From JANXYW01 sp031400455 (GTDB lineage Bacteria; Chloroflexota; Dehalococcoidia; DSTF01; JACRBR01), in NCBI GenBank assembly GCA_031400455.1, contig JANNPX010000029.1, positions 22,507-86,506 of the forward strand: a DNA stretch of 64,000 bases, written 5' to 3'. Below the pieces are notes generated by a model that was not told where the DNA came from, searched no databases, and saw only the letters and a program-made list of their open reading frames with translations. How positions within the stretch are numbered: the stretch's first letter is position 1; each line of letters starts with the position of its first letter. Positions 1-9,937 of the stretch are shown piece after piece. The position numbers were made by a program, and so were the translations under genes.

Positions 1-1
1 A

Positions 2-1438
2 CAACCCCCGGACTTCCTGACGCGCGACGGCGACAGCGCGGCGCAGGCGGCGAAGAGCAACATCGACGAACCGCCTGCCGCCATAGGGAGCGTGCTTGTT
101 GAAGCGCCGGTGGGAGCCGGACCGGCTGTTGCGGAGGCATCGCTTGGCGCCGGCGCGATGGAAGGCTGGTCGCCGCCAGCACGTCCGATTCACGAGCAGG
201 TTCGGGAGATCACGGATGCGACGGCGCCGGCGCCGGCGACGGGTGTCCGCCTGCGCGGCGACAGCGCAATCTCACGCTACAAGCGGACGACCGGCCCGCT
301 ACAGATGCCGCAGTTTCAGATCCCGCGCTTGGCCGTGTTCGCGGTGCTCGCGCTGGCGGTCGTGGGGCTGATGGCCTATCTCTATATTCCCGGCTCGCTG
401 AAGGAGAATCGCGAAGCGGACTTCACCGCATCCGTCGCTGCTGCTCGCGAAGACAATGCGCGGGCACAGGCGACCAGCGATCGCGGGCTCAAGCGCCAGC
501 TTCTCGACGACGCGCAGGCGGAGCTCGTTGTGGCCGCGAAGATCCACAAGGACGATCCTGACGTCGTCTCGTTGCAGGCCGATGTCGCTTCCGCGCTGCA
601 GTTGCTGGACAGCGTGTCGGAGGTGAAGGATTTCACGACGGTCGCCGACTTAGCGCAGCTCGTGACGGGCTCGCTCTCCGTTTTCCGTGCGGTGATCGGC
701 GGGGACCAGGCGTACGTGCTGGACGCGAAGGGGAAGCGCGTGCTACGCGTGCCGCTCGACGGCAGCACGGCGCCCGAGACGATCATGCAGGAGGGGCAGC
801 TCGGCGGGTTCGTGACGGCGGCGCGGCCCGTGCAGATCGCCTGGTCGGAGCAGACGCAGGCGCTCGTGATGGTCGATGAGAACCGGCAGGCGTTTGGCTA
901 CTTCCCGGCGAGCAAGGGGACACTGCCGCTGACCGTTCGCGGCGTGGACGGCATCGGTTCGTTCGACGCGATCTCCGGCACGAACGGCAACTTGTACGTG
1001 CTGGACCTCAAGGAGAACCAGGTCTGGCGCTACCTGCCCGGACAGGGCGGTTTCGACAGTGAGCGCACGGCGCTGCTCGACCAGGTGGATCTGAGCAACG
1101 CGACGGAACTGGCAGTCGGCGAGGATGTGTATGTGCTGGACACCAAGCTGGGCATCCGGCGCTTCCGCGGCAAAGCCGAGACGCCGTTCCCGATCGCGGG
1201 CATCGATACGCCGCTGGTGTCGCCTGCGTCGATCGCAGTGCTGCCGGGCTCGAACCGCATCGTCGTGGCGGACCGCGGCAACAAGCGCATCGTGATCGCG
1301 TCGCAGGACGGCGCGTTCATCAAGCAGATCGTCAGCCCGTCGTTTACGGACCTGCGCGCGGTGTCCGTCGACGAGGGGAAGGGCCTGCTGTACGTGCTCA
1401 ACGGCGACACGCTGCTGCGGGCCGCCTACGCGCCCTAG
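2..1438 (+). CDS. C-terminal part of a membrane-anchored beta-propeller protein (5' end outside window)
   Basis: The frame is open from the first bases of the window, so the start lies upstream; a GTG at 92 is only an internal candidate. After about 100 Ala/Pro-rich residues there is one membrane segment (reading AVFAVLALAVVGLMAYLYIP), a charged helical stretch, then about 280 residues of repeated beta-strand units of the type YVLDxKxNQVWRY and IVVADRGNKRIVI, as in NHL/SMP-30-like propellers. In Chloroflexota this layout (soluble N-terminus, one membrane span, charged helix, propeller) commonly forms the tail of PP2C-type protein phosphatases. The catalytic part would be outside the window, so the phosphatase assignment is inference. 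It faces ilvD tail to tail, 60 bases apart. Confidence 0.8.
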   Translation, partial: QPPDFLTRDGDSAAQAAKSNIDEPPAAIGSVLVEAPVGAGPAVAEASLGAGAMEGWSPPARPIHEQVREITDATAPAPATGVRLRGDSAISRYKRTTGPLQMPQFQIPRLAVFAVLALAVVGLMAYLYIPGSLKENREADFTASVAAAREDNARAQATSDRGLKRQLLDDAQAELVVAAKIHKDDPDVVSLQADVASALQLLDSVSEVKDFTTVADLAQLVTGSLSVFRAVIGGDQAYVLDAKGKRVLRVPLDGSTAPETIMQEGQLGGFVTAARPVQIAWSEQTQALVMVDENRQAFGYFPASKGTLPLTVRGVDGIGSFDAISGTNGNLYVLDLKENQVWRYLPGQGGFDSERTALLDQVDLSNATELAVGEDVYVLDTKLGIRRFRGKAETPFPIAGIDTPLVSPASIAVLPGSNRIVVADRGNKRIVIASQDGAFIKQIVSPSFTDLRAVSVDEGKGLLYVLNGDTLLRAAYAP

Positions 1439-1498
1439 GGCGCCGTCGCAGAATCGCATCTCTGATATCGCAGAACCCCGCCGTAGAGGATCTCCCGG

Positions 1499-3181
<1,683 letters not shown>

Positions 3182-3383
3182 GATCTCCTCCGTTTGGGCA
3201 GGTTACAGCTTCGAGAGGACGCGGGACAGTAGCGGAGGCCGTTGTGCAGCTTCGACGATGTCGGCGGGGCGCTTCAACGATGCGGGCGGGGCGTCCGCGC
3301 TCCGTTTGCGGCTTGACCGTTAGGCCCAGTTGACGGATGGTACGTGGACTGAACGACGCTCAGTTTACTCGCGGAGGTGTCCT

Positions 3384-4265
3384 GTGCCCCGATCCATCAC
3401 CCTCGTTGCCGCCGCCCTTGCGTGCGCGGCGCTGATCGCTGCCGCTTGTGGCGGCGACAGCAAGAAAGACGCCACGGCTACTCCGGCGGCGCAATCGACC
3501 GCCGCGAAGACCAGCGCTGCCACCACCGCGGCAAAGACTCCGGCCGCGGGTGCTACCTCGAATGCAACCAAGGCTGCGACCGCGGCATCCGGGAGCACGG
3601 CCGCGGCAACGGCGCCCGCGCCCGCCGCGACGGCTCCTGCAGCCCCGCCGAGCGGCAAGACGTACACGGCCGAGCAAGCCACAGCACTGCTATTGGCGGC
3701 GTCCCTAAAGCCAACCGATGTCGCTTCCGACTGGACCGTGATGAGCGATACATCGTTGGATAATGCAGCCGCGGCGGCTGCGGATCCATCGTCGGCGGCG
3801 GCGATCGAGCGATGCGGACGCCTGGCGGGGCGTCTCGTTACGAACCAGCCCGCGGATACCGTGTCGGCGTACCTCGGTGGCACGATCGTGACCGCCTTCT
3901 CGCAACTCACGGTGTACTCGACGGCGGCGGGTGCGGCGGATTGCTCGGCAGAGGGCGCAGCGAAGTTCTCGGCGCCAGGCGCGCTGGCGCGCGCGTTCGG
4001 CTCGGTGTTCGTGAGTCCGGATGCCGTCGTCGTGACGCCGGTGGACTACCCGACGGTTGGCGACGGGTCGTTTGCCACGGCGCTGACGGGCGAAATCAAC
4101 GCAGCCGGTACGGTCGTTGGCTTGCAGATCGTCATCGTCGCATTTCTAAAGGGCAACACATCGGCTGTGGTGGGCATCGCCTACTCGCCGTTGACCATTC
4201 CAACGACGACTGAGCTGAAGCCGCTCGTTGATCTGGTGCTGCAGCGGATTACGGCGAACCAGTAG
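3384..4265 (+). CDS. Secreted lipoprotein with Ala/Thr-rich linker
   Basis: The 293-residue product starts at a GTG preceded by GGAGGT (5-base spacing). An in-frame start at 3330 would add 18 residues with no signal function. Residues 1-21 form a lipoprotein signal peptide with lipid cysteine Cys22 in LIAAACGGD. Residues 30-95 are a low-complexity Ala/Thr/Pro tether, and residues 110-293 look like one globular extracytoplasmic domain without a motif I recognise. The following hydrolase starts 4 bases after the stop, so the two genes are probably cotranscribed. Function unknown. Confidence 0.88.
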   Translation: MPRSITLVAAALACAALIAAACGGDSKKDATATPAAQSTAAKTSAATTAAKTPAAGATSNATKAATAASGSTAAATAPAPAATAPAAPPSGKTYTAEQATALLLAASLKPTDVASDWTVMSDTSLDNAAAAAADPSSAAAIERCGRLAGRLVTNQPADTVSAYLGGTIVTAFSQLTVYSTAAGAADCSAEGAAKFSAPGALARAFGSVFVSPDAVVVTPVDYPTVGDGSFATALTGEINAAGTVVGLQIVIVAFLKGNTSAVVGIAYSPLTIPTTTELKPLVDLVLQRITANQ

Positions 4266-4269
4266 GCCG

Positions 4270-4926
4270 ATGACCGAACGATCGCTGACGGTCGATGTCC
4301 CGGGTAGCGGCAGCGTCAGCGCGCTGCGCATCACCGCGAAGGATGCCCGCTGGACGTTCATTTACGCGCCGGGCGCGGGGTCGAACATCCACGATCCGTT
4401 CGGGGCGTACGCCGCGCAGGCGCTGTCGGCGCTGGGCGTGACGATGGTGCGCTTCCAGTTCCCGTATATGGAGGCAGGTCGCAAGAGCCCGGATCGGCCA
4501 GCCGTTCTGGAAGCGACGTGGCGCGCCGTCATCGACTCCACTCGCGATTCGAAGACGCGGATCGTCGTTGGCGGGCGCTCGATGGGTGGGCGGATCGGCT
4601 CGATGGTCGTTGCAGAGGACGGTACGGCCGACGCGATTGCGCTCTTCGCATATCCGCTGCACCCGCCGGGCAAACCGGAGCAATTGCGGGTCGCGCACTT
4701 CACGTCGATCAAGGTGCCGTCGCTGTTCGTGTCCGGGACGAACGACGCGTTTGGTTCGCCGGATGAACTGCGCGCGGCCACGAAGCACGTGAAGCGCTCG
4801 AAGGTGCATCTGCTGGAGGGCGCCGATCATGGCTTTGCTGTGCGGAAGTCGAGCGGGCGCACGCGCGAGGACGTATGGGCGGAGGCGGTCGATGCGTTCG
4901 CGGTGTGGCTCGCGACGGTCGGGTGA
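4270..4926 (+). CDS. Alpha/beta-hydrolase (Tex30/KANSL3-like family)
   Basis: A 218-residue cytoplasmic hydrolase of the small alpha/beta family that includes Tex30-type proteins. Ser104 lies in GGRSMGGRIG (nucleophile elbow), Asp159 in SGTNDAFG and His187 in EGADHGF, giving a complete Ser-Asp-His triad. The oxyanion region YAPGAGSN at residues 32-39 is typical of the family. The start is the ATG 4 bases after the lipoprotein stop; a longer in-frame reading from 4228 would overlap that gene and adds no conserved sequence. The natural substrate is not known for this family. Confidence 0.88.
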   Translation: MTERSLTVDVPGSGSVSALRITAKDARWTFIYAPGAGSNIHDPFGAYAAQALSALGVTMVRFQFPYMEAGRKSPDRPAVLEATWRAVIDSTRDSKTRIVVGGRSMGGRIGSMVVAEDGTADAIALFAYPLHPPGKPEQLRVAHFTSIKVPSLFVSGTNDAFGSPDELRAATKHVKRSKVHLLEGADHGFAVRKSSGRTREDVWAEAVDAFAVWLATVG

Positions 4927-4996
4927 GCGGCCCGGCGCGTGCGCCCGACGGCTGGAGCGGAGCGGCTCGCCGACGGCGGGAGGCGCGCGCCGACCG

Positions 4997-5026
4997 GAGA
5001 AGATTCTTCGCTTCGCTCTGAATGAC
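4997..5026. repeat. Fragment of an interspersed intergenic repeat
   Basis: The bases AGATTCTTCGCTTCGCTC followed by TGAATGAC, at 5001-5026, form one terminal half of an imperfectly palindromic repeat. A fuller copy is at 53974-54039, where the other half reads GTCATTCCGAGC, then GAGGAATCT. Similar phrases recur between genes of many GC-rich bacteria. No transposase or target duplication is visible. It lies in the 130 bases between the hydrolase and dnaJ ends. Confidence 0.5.
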
Positions 5027-5056
5027 CGCGGCCCGAGACACTCGACGGGCTGACGG

Positions 5057-6190
5057 CTAGCTCAGTTTCTCCTTGAGCTTGCCCATGAGGCCGCGGTCTT
5101 CTTGCGGCTTCACGGTCGTGCCCATCGAAGCGGCGAGTTGCTTGAGCAACTCTTTTTGCTCTTTGGTGGGGCTCTTCGGTGTGACGACGTTGACGTGGAC
5201 GATCATGTCGCCGCGCCCACCACCACGCAGGTGCGGCACACCCTTCGACTTCACGATGAACGTCTCGCCGGTCTGTGTGCCGGCGGGGATGCGCAGGTCG
5301 TGCGGGTCTCCGTCGATCGTCGGCACTTCGACCTCGTCGCCGAGGCCGACCTGCGCGAAGTTGAGGTCGAGATCGAGGATCAGGTCATCCTCGTCGCGCC
5401 GGAAGACTTCGTGCGGTTTGACGTTGAGCTGCAGGTAGAGATTGCCGCGCGGTCCGCCGTGGTTGCCGAGTTCGCCTTCGCCGCTCAGGCGCATCTGCGA
5501 GCCGTCGTCGACGCCGCCGGGGATCTTGACCGAGAGGCGGCGTTTGCGCTTCTCGCGTCCGATGCCACGGCAGTTCTTGCACGGGTGCGTGACGACACGG
5601 CCTTCGCCCCGGCAGCGATCACACATGGCGACGTTGACGAACTGGCCGAAGATGCTCTGCTGCGCACGACGAACTTCGCCGCTGCCATTGCACTGCGCAC
5701 AGCGCTCCGGCTCCGTGCCGGGCTCGGCGCGCAGGCCGTTGCAGACGGAGCAGAGTTCTGCGGACTGGATCTCGAACTCCTTCTCGGCGCCGAACACGGC
5801 TTCCTCGAAGGTGATCGTTATCGAGCGACGAGCATCCGCTCCACGCGCCGGACCGCGCTGCGTGCGCGAGCCCGCGCCGCCGAAGAAGGCATCGAAGATG
5901 TCGCCGAGGCCGCCGAAGCCGAAGCCTTCGAATCCGCGCGCAAACCCGTCGGCGCCGGGCTGCGTCGCAGCGTGTCCGAAGCGGTCGTACATGGCGCGCT
6001 TCTCCGGATCGGAGAGCACTTCGTACGCCTCGCTGACCTCTTTGAACTTGGCCTCGGCGCCGGCTTCCTGGTTGCGGTCCGGGTGGAACTGCATCGCCAG
6101 CTTGCGGAAGGCCTTCTTCATCTCCTCGGCGCTGGCGCCGCGCGCCACACCGAGGACATCGTAGTAGTCTTGCTTTTGCTCTGTAGCCAT
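5057..6190 (-). CDS. dnaJ: Chaperone protein DnaJ (type I Hsp40)
   Basis: It is the co-chaperone that stimulates DnaK ATPase and delivers unfolded proteins. The 377 residues contain the J domain (1-75) with His36-Pro37-Asp38, a Gly/Phe-rich linker (72-105), a zinc-binding region and two C-terminal substrate-binding domains. Eight zinc-ligand cysteines are present: 147, 150, 164, 167, 190, 193, 204 and 207. The first CxxCxGxG repeat is degenerate (CSVCNGLR) but keeps both cysteines. No dnaK or grpE is adjacent, so this is a separate dnaJ locus, possibly one of several paralogues. Confidence 0.96.
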   Translation of the reverse strand: MATEQKQDYYDVLGVARGASAEEMKKAFRKLAMQFHPDRNQEAGAEAKFKEVSEAYEVLSDPEKRAMYDRFGHAATQPGADGFARGFEGFGFGGLGDIFDAFFGGAGSRTQRGPARGADARRSITITFEEAVFGAEKEFEIQSAELCSVCNGLRAEPGTEPERCAQCNGSGEVRRAQQSIFGQFVNVAMCDRCRGEGRVVTHPCKNCRGIGREKRKRRLSVKIPGGVDDGSQMRLSGEGELGNHGGPRGNLYLQLNVKPHEVFRRDEDDLILDLDLNFAQVGLGDEVEVPTIDGDPHDLRIPAGTQTGETFIVKSKGVPHLRGGGRGDMIVHVNVVTPKSPTKEQKELLKQLAASMGTTVKPQEDRGLMGKLKEKLS

Positions 6191-6344
6191 CTAGCCTGTA
6201 TCGCCCCGCATACGTCAGATCCGTATTGGTGCTCCATTGTAGCGAAGGGCAGGCTCCCGCGGATATTGCGTCGGTTCGCCGTGGACGACGAGAGGGACGC
6301 GCGATCTGCGCGCCCCTCTCGTTCGGCCGGTGATAGCCGGCGTG

Positions 6345-7094
6345 CTAGTTGATGTTCCAGGTGACCGAGACGTTGATGATGACGTCCAGCTCACCGACCT
6401 GAATGGGCGTTTCCGGTGCGGCATCGCGGGCGCTCAGCTCCGCGCCGGCGCTCGCCCCGTAGTAGTAGGGGCCTGGTGAGTAGCTGGACTCCGAGATGAA
6501 CAGCGCCTCGCCGACGTTCACGCCTGCGGCCTTCGCCAGCGTCTCCGCCTTCGCCTTGGCGTCGGCCACCGCGGCCTCCCGAGCCTGCTTCTGCAGTTCG
6601 GTCGGGTTGTCGATCGTGAACGCAAGATTCTGGATGGTGGTGTTGTTTCCGCCCGCAGTGACGGCGTCGTCGACCACTTGGCTGGTCTTGTTGATGTCGC
6701 GCAGCTTGACGCTGAGGACATTTGTCACCTGGAAGCCGCGCAACTCCTGTTTGTTGTTGTTGTAGTCGTACTGTGGCTGGATGCTGAGTTGCTGGGTCTG
6801 GACGTCCTTGTCCTCGACGCCGTTCGCCTTGAGCGACTTAATTATCGCGTCGAGCGAGGTGGCTGCCTGGTCACGCGCTTCTTGCACGGTGCTCGCTTCC
6901 GCCATCACGCCGAGTGACAGGTTGGCGATGTCCGGCTTGCCGCTGACCTTCCCCTCGCCGTTGACGCTGATGCCCTTTTGGGACTGATCTTGCGCTCCCA
7001 CACTCGTTACCTCATCGCCGCAGCCAACGGCCGCGATCGACAGCGCTAACAGCACACCCAACCCGGCGACTGCCCCTAGCTTCCTGCGATTCAT
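6345..7094 (-). CDS. SIMPL-domain (DUF541) lipoprotein
   Basis: The 249-residue exported protein has a signal peptide ending in a borderline lipobox AVGC, then a SIMPL/DUF541 domain. Characteristic stretches are ISVNGEGKVSGKPDIA near the start, LKANGVEDKDVQTQQLSIQP in the middle and YSPGPYYYG near the end. SIMPL proteins sit in the envelope; their molecular role is poorly defined. Its ATG overlaps the stop of the upstream anti-sigma gene as ATGA, and an AGAGGAG motif lies inside that gene's end, so translation is coupled. It is therefore the third gene of the sigma/anti-sigma operon and a plausible envelope target or sensor of it. Confidence 0.9.
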   Translation of the reverse strand: MNRRKLGAVAGLGVLLALSIAAVGCGDEVTSVGAQDQSQKGISVNGEGKVSGKPDIANLSLGVMAEASTVQEARDQAATSLDAIIKSLKANGVEDKDVQTQQLSIQPQYDYNNNKQELRGFQVTNVLSVKLRDINKTSQVVDDAVTAGGNNTTIQNLAFTIDNPTELQKQAREAAVADAKAKAETLAKAAGVNVGEALFISESSYSPGPYYYGASAGAELSARDAAPETPIQVGELDVIINVSVTWNIN

Positions 7095-7924
7095 AATGCT
7101 TCTTCTCCTCTGTGTCTCCACCAACGGATGGCAATGGCGGCCGCGATCAGTGCGGCTGCGACCCCGATTATCTGTATGACGATGAGCGCTGTCGATTTGT
7201 TCCCGTCGTCCTCCGGCGCAGCGGCGGCGGCCGCCTGAATCTGCACGGCCGCCGTGGCGACAGCTCGGGCGGCGTCGGAGGCGAACATATTCGTCGTGCT
7301 GTACTGAAGTGACGCGTCAGCGCCTCCAGCGGCTTCAGAAGTTGGTTGAAGGGATGGCACTGCGGCTTCCGGCGGTGCAACCTCGCCCGTGGACGGCGCG
7401 ATTTCGCGGGAATCCAGCGCGCTTGGCCCATTCGCATCGGCAGCGGCACCGCTGCCCATGTCGAGCGCGGCGCCCGCAGCACCGTCGAGTGCAGCGGTTG
7501 GGCCCGGCGCTGAAGCGACGGCCTCCGAGCCGTGCTGCGACTTCGCCGACTCTTGCGAGCTGCTGGAGCTGCCATCCGAATAGAGTGACGCGCCGACGAC
7601 GACTGCTACGACGACGCTGGCGAATGCGCCTGCCGCGGGCGCCCAGCGCAGCATCGGCGAGCGCGGCGCGGTGACCGGCACGGTGTCGGCAACGCGCAGC
7701 CGGAATGAGCGCGGCGCCGTCGCTTCCGGCATCGAGCGCAGGGCCGCGCGGGTGGCGCGCAGGCCGTCAAGCTGGGCGCCGCAGGCATCGCAAGTCGCGA
7801 CGTGCGCGTCGAGGCGTGCCGATGCGGGCGCATCGAGCATGCCGTCAAGCTGCGCCGACAGCGCGTTGACGTCGGGCTGATGCCTACGAAAGGATCGCAA
7901 CAGGTTGTTCACACGTAACCCCAT
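7091..7924 (-). CDS. Zinc-finger anti-sigma factor, two membrane segments
   Basis: The 277-residue product has an N-terminal zf-HC2 type domain with His41, Cys45 and Cys48 in HVATCDACG, as in ZAS anti-sigma factors. A membrane segment follows at about 95-115, then a Ser/Ala/Pro-rich external region and a second membrane segment at about 246-268 ending RWWRHRGEEAL. It begins 49 bases after the sigma factor gene and ends in an ATGA overlap with the SIMPL gene. It is expected to hold the ECF sigma factor inactive at the membrane. The second membrane segment makes it longer than typical ZAS proteins. Confidence 0.88.
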   Translation of the reverse strand: MGLRVNNLLRSFRRHQPDVNALSAQLDGMLDAPASARLDAHVATCDACGAQLDGLRATRAALRSMPEATAPRSFRLRVADTVPVTAPRSPMLRWAPAAGAFASVVVAVVVGASLYSDGSSSSSQESAKSQHGSEAVASAPGPTAALDGAAGAALDMGSGAAADANGPSALDSREIAPSTGEVAPPEAAVPSLQPTSEAAGGADASLQYSTTNMFASDAARAVATAAVQIQAAAAAAPEDDGNKSTALIVIQIIGVAAALIAAAIAIRWWRHRGEEAL

Positions 7925-7973
7925 GGCAAGGCCGTACGCTGATCACGGTCTTGATGATATGACGCTGCACCGC

Positions 7974-8576
7974 TCACGAATGTTCCCCCGGCCCAAGCTC
8001 GCGCCGCAGCTTCTCCCGCCCGCGCGCGATGCGAGACTTGACGGTGCCGACCGACGTCCGCATCGTCGCGGCGATCTCCTCGTACGCGAAGCCTTGCATG
8101 TCGCACATCACGACGGCCAGGCGCTGATCCGCCGGCAATCGCAGCAGGGCACGCTGTACGGTGTCGTGCAGCTCGCTCCGAAGCGCCTCCGTTTCCGGGC
8201 CGGCAGCGGCGTCCGCAACGTCGATCGGGTCGTCGCTGCCAGGGGCCGGCGCGTCCAGCGATACGGCGGGCCGGCGGCCGCGGCGGCGCAGTTCGTCGAT
8301 GCTGGCGTTGGACGCGATTCGCATCAGCCACGGGCGAAACGCGCCGCCCTTGAAGGTGCGAATGTTGCGGTACGCGGACAGAAATGCGTCCTGCGCCGCA
8401 TCTTCGGCGGATGCCGGACTGCCGAGCATACGGAGACACAGGTTGTAGACCGCACGCTGGTGGAGATCTACGAGCCGGTTGAAGGCGTCGAGATCACCTT
8501 CCCGGGCAAGGCGAAGCGCGTCCGATTCGCCATCCGGATCGCTGGAGGTGGGCCCCGGAGCAGGATTTCCTATCAA
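7974..8576 (-). CDS. ECF-type RNA polymerase sigma factor
   Basis: The 200-residue sigma-70 family protein of the extracytoplasmic function type has region 2 at about residues 25-95 (LCLRMLGSPASAEDAAQDAFL) and region 4 at about 135-190 (LPADQRLAVVMCDMQGFAYE, then the helix-turn-helix with SVGTVKSRIARGREKL). The start is given as a TTG because no ATG or GTG lies near the beginning of the conserved part; it is uncertain. It heads the leftward operon sigma / anti-sigma / SIMPL lipoprotein and is divergent from lepB, with 62 bases between the start codons. Confidence 0.92.
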   Translation of the reverse strand: MIGNPAPGPTSSDPDGESDALRLAREGDLDAFNRLVDLHQRAVYNLCLRMLGSPASAEDAAQDAFLSAYRNIRTFKGGAFRPWLMRIASNASIDELRRRGRRPAVSLDAPAPGSDDPIDVADAAAGPETEALRSELHDTVQRALLRLPADQRLAVVMCDMQGFAYEEIAATMRTSVGTVKSRIARGREKLRRELGPGEHS

Positions 8577-8623
8577 TCGCGCAGATTCTAACAGAGTGTG
8601 ACGGTGCGCCCTCGGCCGCGTGC

Positions 8624-8629
8624 TAGAAT
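8624..8629 (+). promoter_or_regulatory. Putative leaderless -10 element of lepB
   Basis: TAGAAT, preceded by TGC, ends 9 bases before the lepB ATG, and no Shine-Dalgarno sequence is visible. This is the spacing expected when transcription starts at or next to the start codon. Confidence 0.45.
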
Positions 8630-8638
8630 GCAGAGCTT

Positions 8639-9661
8639 ATGTCCAACGATCCCACCGGCCCGGACGATCCGTCAGGGCATTCCCCGCAACCAATAGAACC
8701 CGTAGCGGAGCAGCCCGATTCCGAGGGCACGGCATCCACGCGACCGCCGGCGGAGTCGCCGATCTTCGCGGCCACCCCACCTGAGCCCGCAATGGACGCG
8801 TCATCAGTAGCGGAGCCGGATGTCGACGAAGCGGCACCCGAAGCCGGTGAATCGCCGCTCGTCGAGGCCTGGCCGCGGCCCGAGCCGGTGGACCCGTACC
8901 TCGATGTGCCGGCGTCGCTCGAGCTTTCGTACACAGATGCTGACATAGGACTGAGCCCGAAGGCGTATGACCGGGTCTACTCGTACGAGGCGATCCAGAA
9001 GAAGAGGCGCCGCAGCAGCGGAAGCCGCGCGCGCAAGGTCGGCCGGGAGCTGGCCGAGACCGTCATCCTGGCGCTGCTCATCTTCTTCGCCGTGAAGGCT
9101 GTCGTTCAGAACTTTCGCGTCGAAGGCGCCAGCATGGAGCCGACGATGCACAACAACGAGTACCTGCTCGTGAACAAGGCGCTGTACCTTCGCGTTAACC
9201 TCGACCGCATCCACGATTTCCTGCCGTTTCTGCCCGGTGGAAACGATGACGAGCACCATGTATTCCGCGCTCCGCGCCGCGGCGACATCGTCGTGTTCAA
9301 GTTCCCGCTCGATCCGAGCCGGGACTTCATCAAGCGCGTCATCGGTGTGCCGGGCGATACCGTCGAAGTGCGCGACGAGACGGTGTTTATCAACGGCAGC
9401 CCGCTGAAAGAGGACTACATCAAGGACAAGCCGAACTACACCTACGCGCCGAAAACGGTGCCGGAGGGGATGTACTACGTGCTGGGCGACAACCGGCGCA
9501 ACAGCTTCGACTCGCACGCGTGGGGCAACAGCTGCACTCCGCAGCAACTCTGCGACTTCGTGCCGGAGGAGAACATCATCGGCCAGGCGTGGGTGTCGTA
9601 CTGGCCGTTCGACGAGCTCGGCTTCATCCCGAACCGCGTGATCAACCCGCAAGCGCCGTAA
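8639..9661 (+). CDS. lepB: Signal peptidase I with a long acidic N-terminal extension
   Basis: The membrane serine protease removes signal peptides from exported proteins. After a Pro/Glu-rich, probably cytoplasmic extension of about 135 residues come a basic patch (KKRRRSSGSRARK), a membrane segment (141-157) and the catalytic domain. Ser165 in EGASMEPTMHNNEY is the nucleophile and Lys232 in FIKRVIGVPGD the general base; box E reads GDNRRNSFDSHAWG. The extension is the unusual part: most bacterial enzymes begin close to the membrane segment. The gene is followed by a strong hairpin and appears monocistronic. Confidence 0.95.
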   Translation: MSNDPTGPDDPSGHSPQPIEPVAEQPDSEGTASTRPPAESPIFAATPPEPAMDASSVAEPDVDEAAPEAGESPLVEAWPRPEPVDPYLDVPASLELSYTDADIGLSPKAYDRVYSYEAIQKKRRRSSGSRARKVGRELAETVILALLIFFAVKAVVQNFRVEGASMEPTMHNNEYLLVNKALYLRVNLDRIHDFLPFLPGGNDDEHHVFRAPRRGDIVVFKFPLDPSRDFIKRVIGVPGDTVEVRDETVFINGSPLKEDYIKDKPNYTYAPKTVPEGMYYVLGDNRRNSFDSHAWGNSCTPQQLCDFVPEENIIGQAWVSYWPFDELGFIPNRVINPQAP

Positions 9662-9701
9662 CGCACGAACATCCACGACCGATCGCTGAGTCATTGCGCG
9701 T

Positions 9702-9724
9702 AGGGGCGCTCCGTAGAGCGCCCT
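9702..9724 (+). terminator. Hairpin downstream of lepB
   Basis: GGGCGCTC (9704-9711) pairs with GAGCGCCC (9716-9723) around a CGTA loop, followed by TTCTCC. It lies 40 bases after the lepB stop. Confidence 0.6.
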
Positions 9725-9796
9725 TCTCCGTTATTCGTTTCACGCTACGCGCCCTTCTCCGTTGTGTGCCGTCGCACGGAACGCGGGCGCCGCACT

Positions 9797-9820
9797 AGGG
9801 GCGCACAGCCGTGCGCCCCT
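9797..9820. repeat. Perfect inverted repeat between lepB and the convergent methyltransferase gene
   Basis: AGGGGCGCAC pairs with GTGCGCCCCT around AGCC. A further hairpin, CGGGCT/AGCCCG, lies at 9897-9912. The 276 bases between these convergent genes hold no other coding signal; the hairpins may end transcription from either side. Confidence 0.5.
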
Positions 9821-9937
9821 ACTTGTATGCGGCACGGCGGTTGATGAGATGCGGCTCGCCGATGCTGGTCAGCTACGTGTCTCGGCGGGATCCGCGCGGG
9901 CTGGAAAGCCCGTGCTACGTGCTTGTTGTAGGGCTTC

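Noticed and set aside
5102..6352. Plus-strand frame of 416 codons over dnaJ
   Set aside because: It has no recognisable domain; dnaJ on the other strand has all J-domain and zinc motifs.
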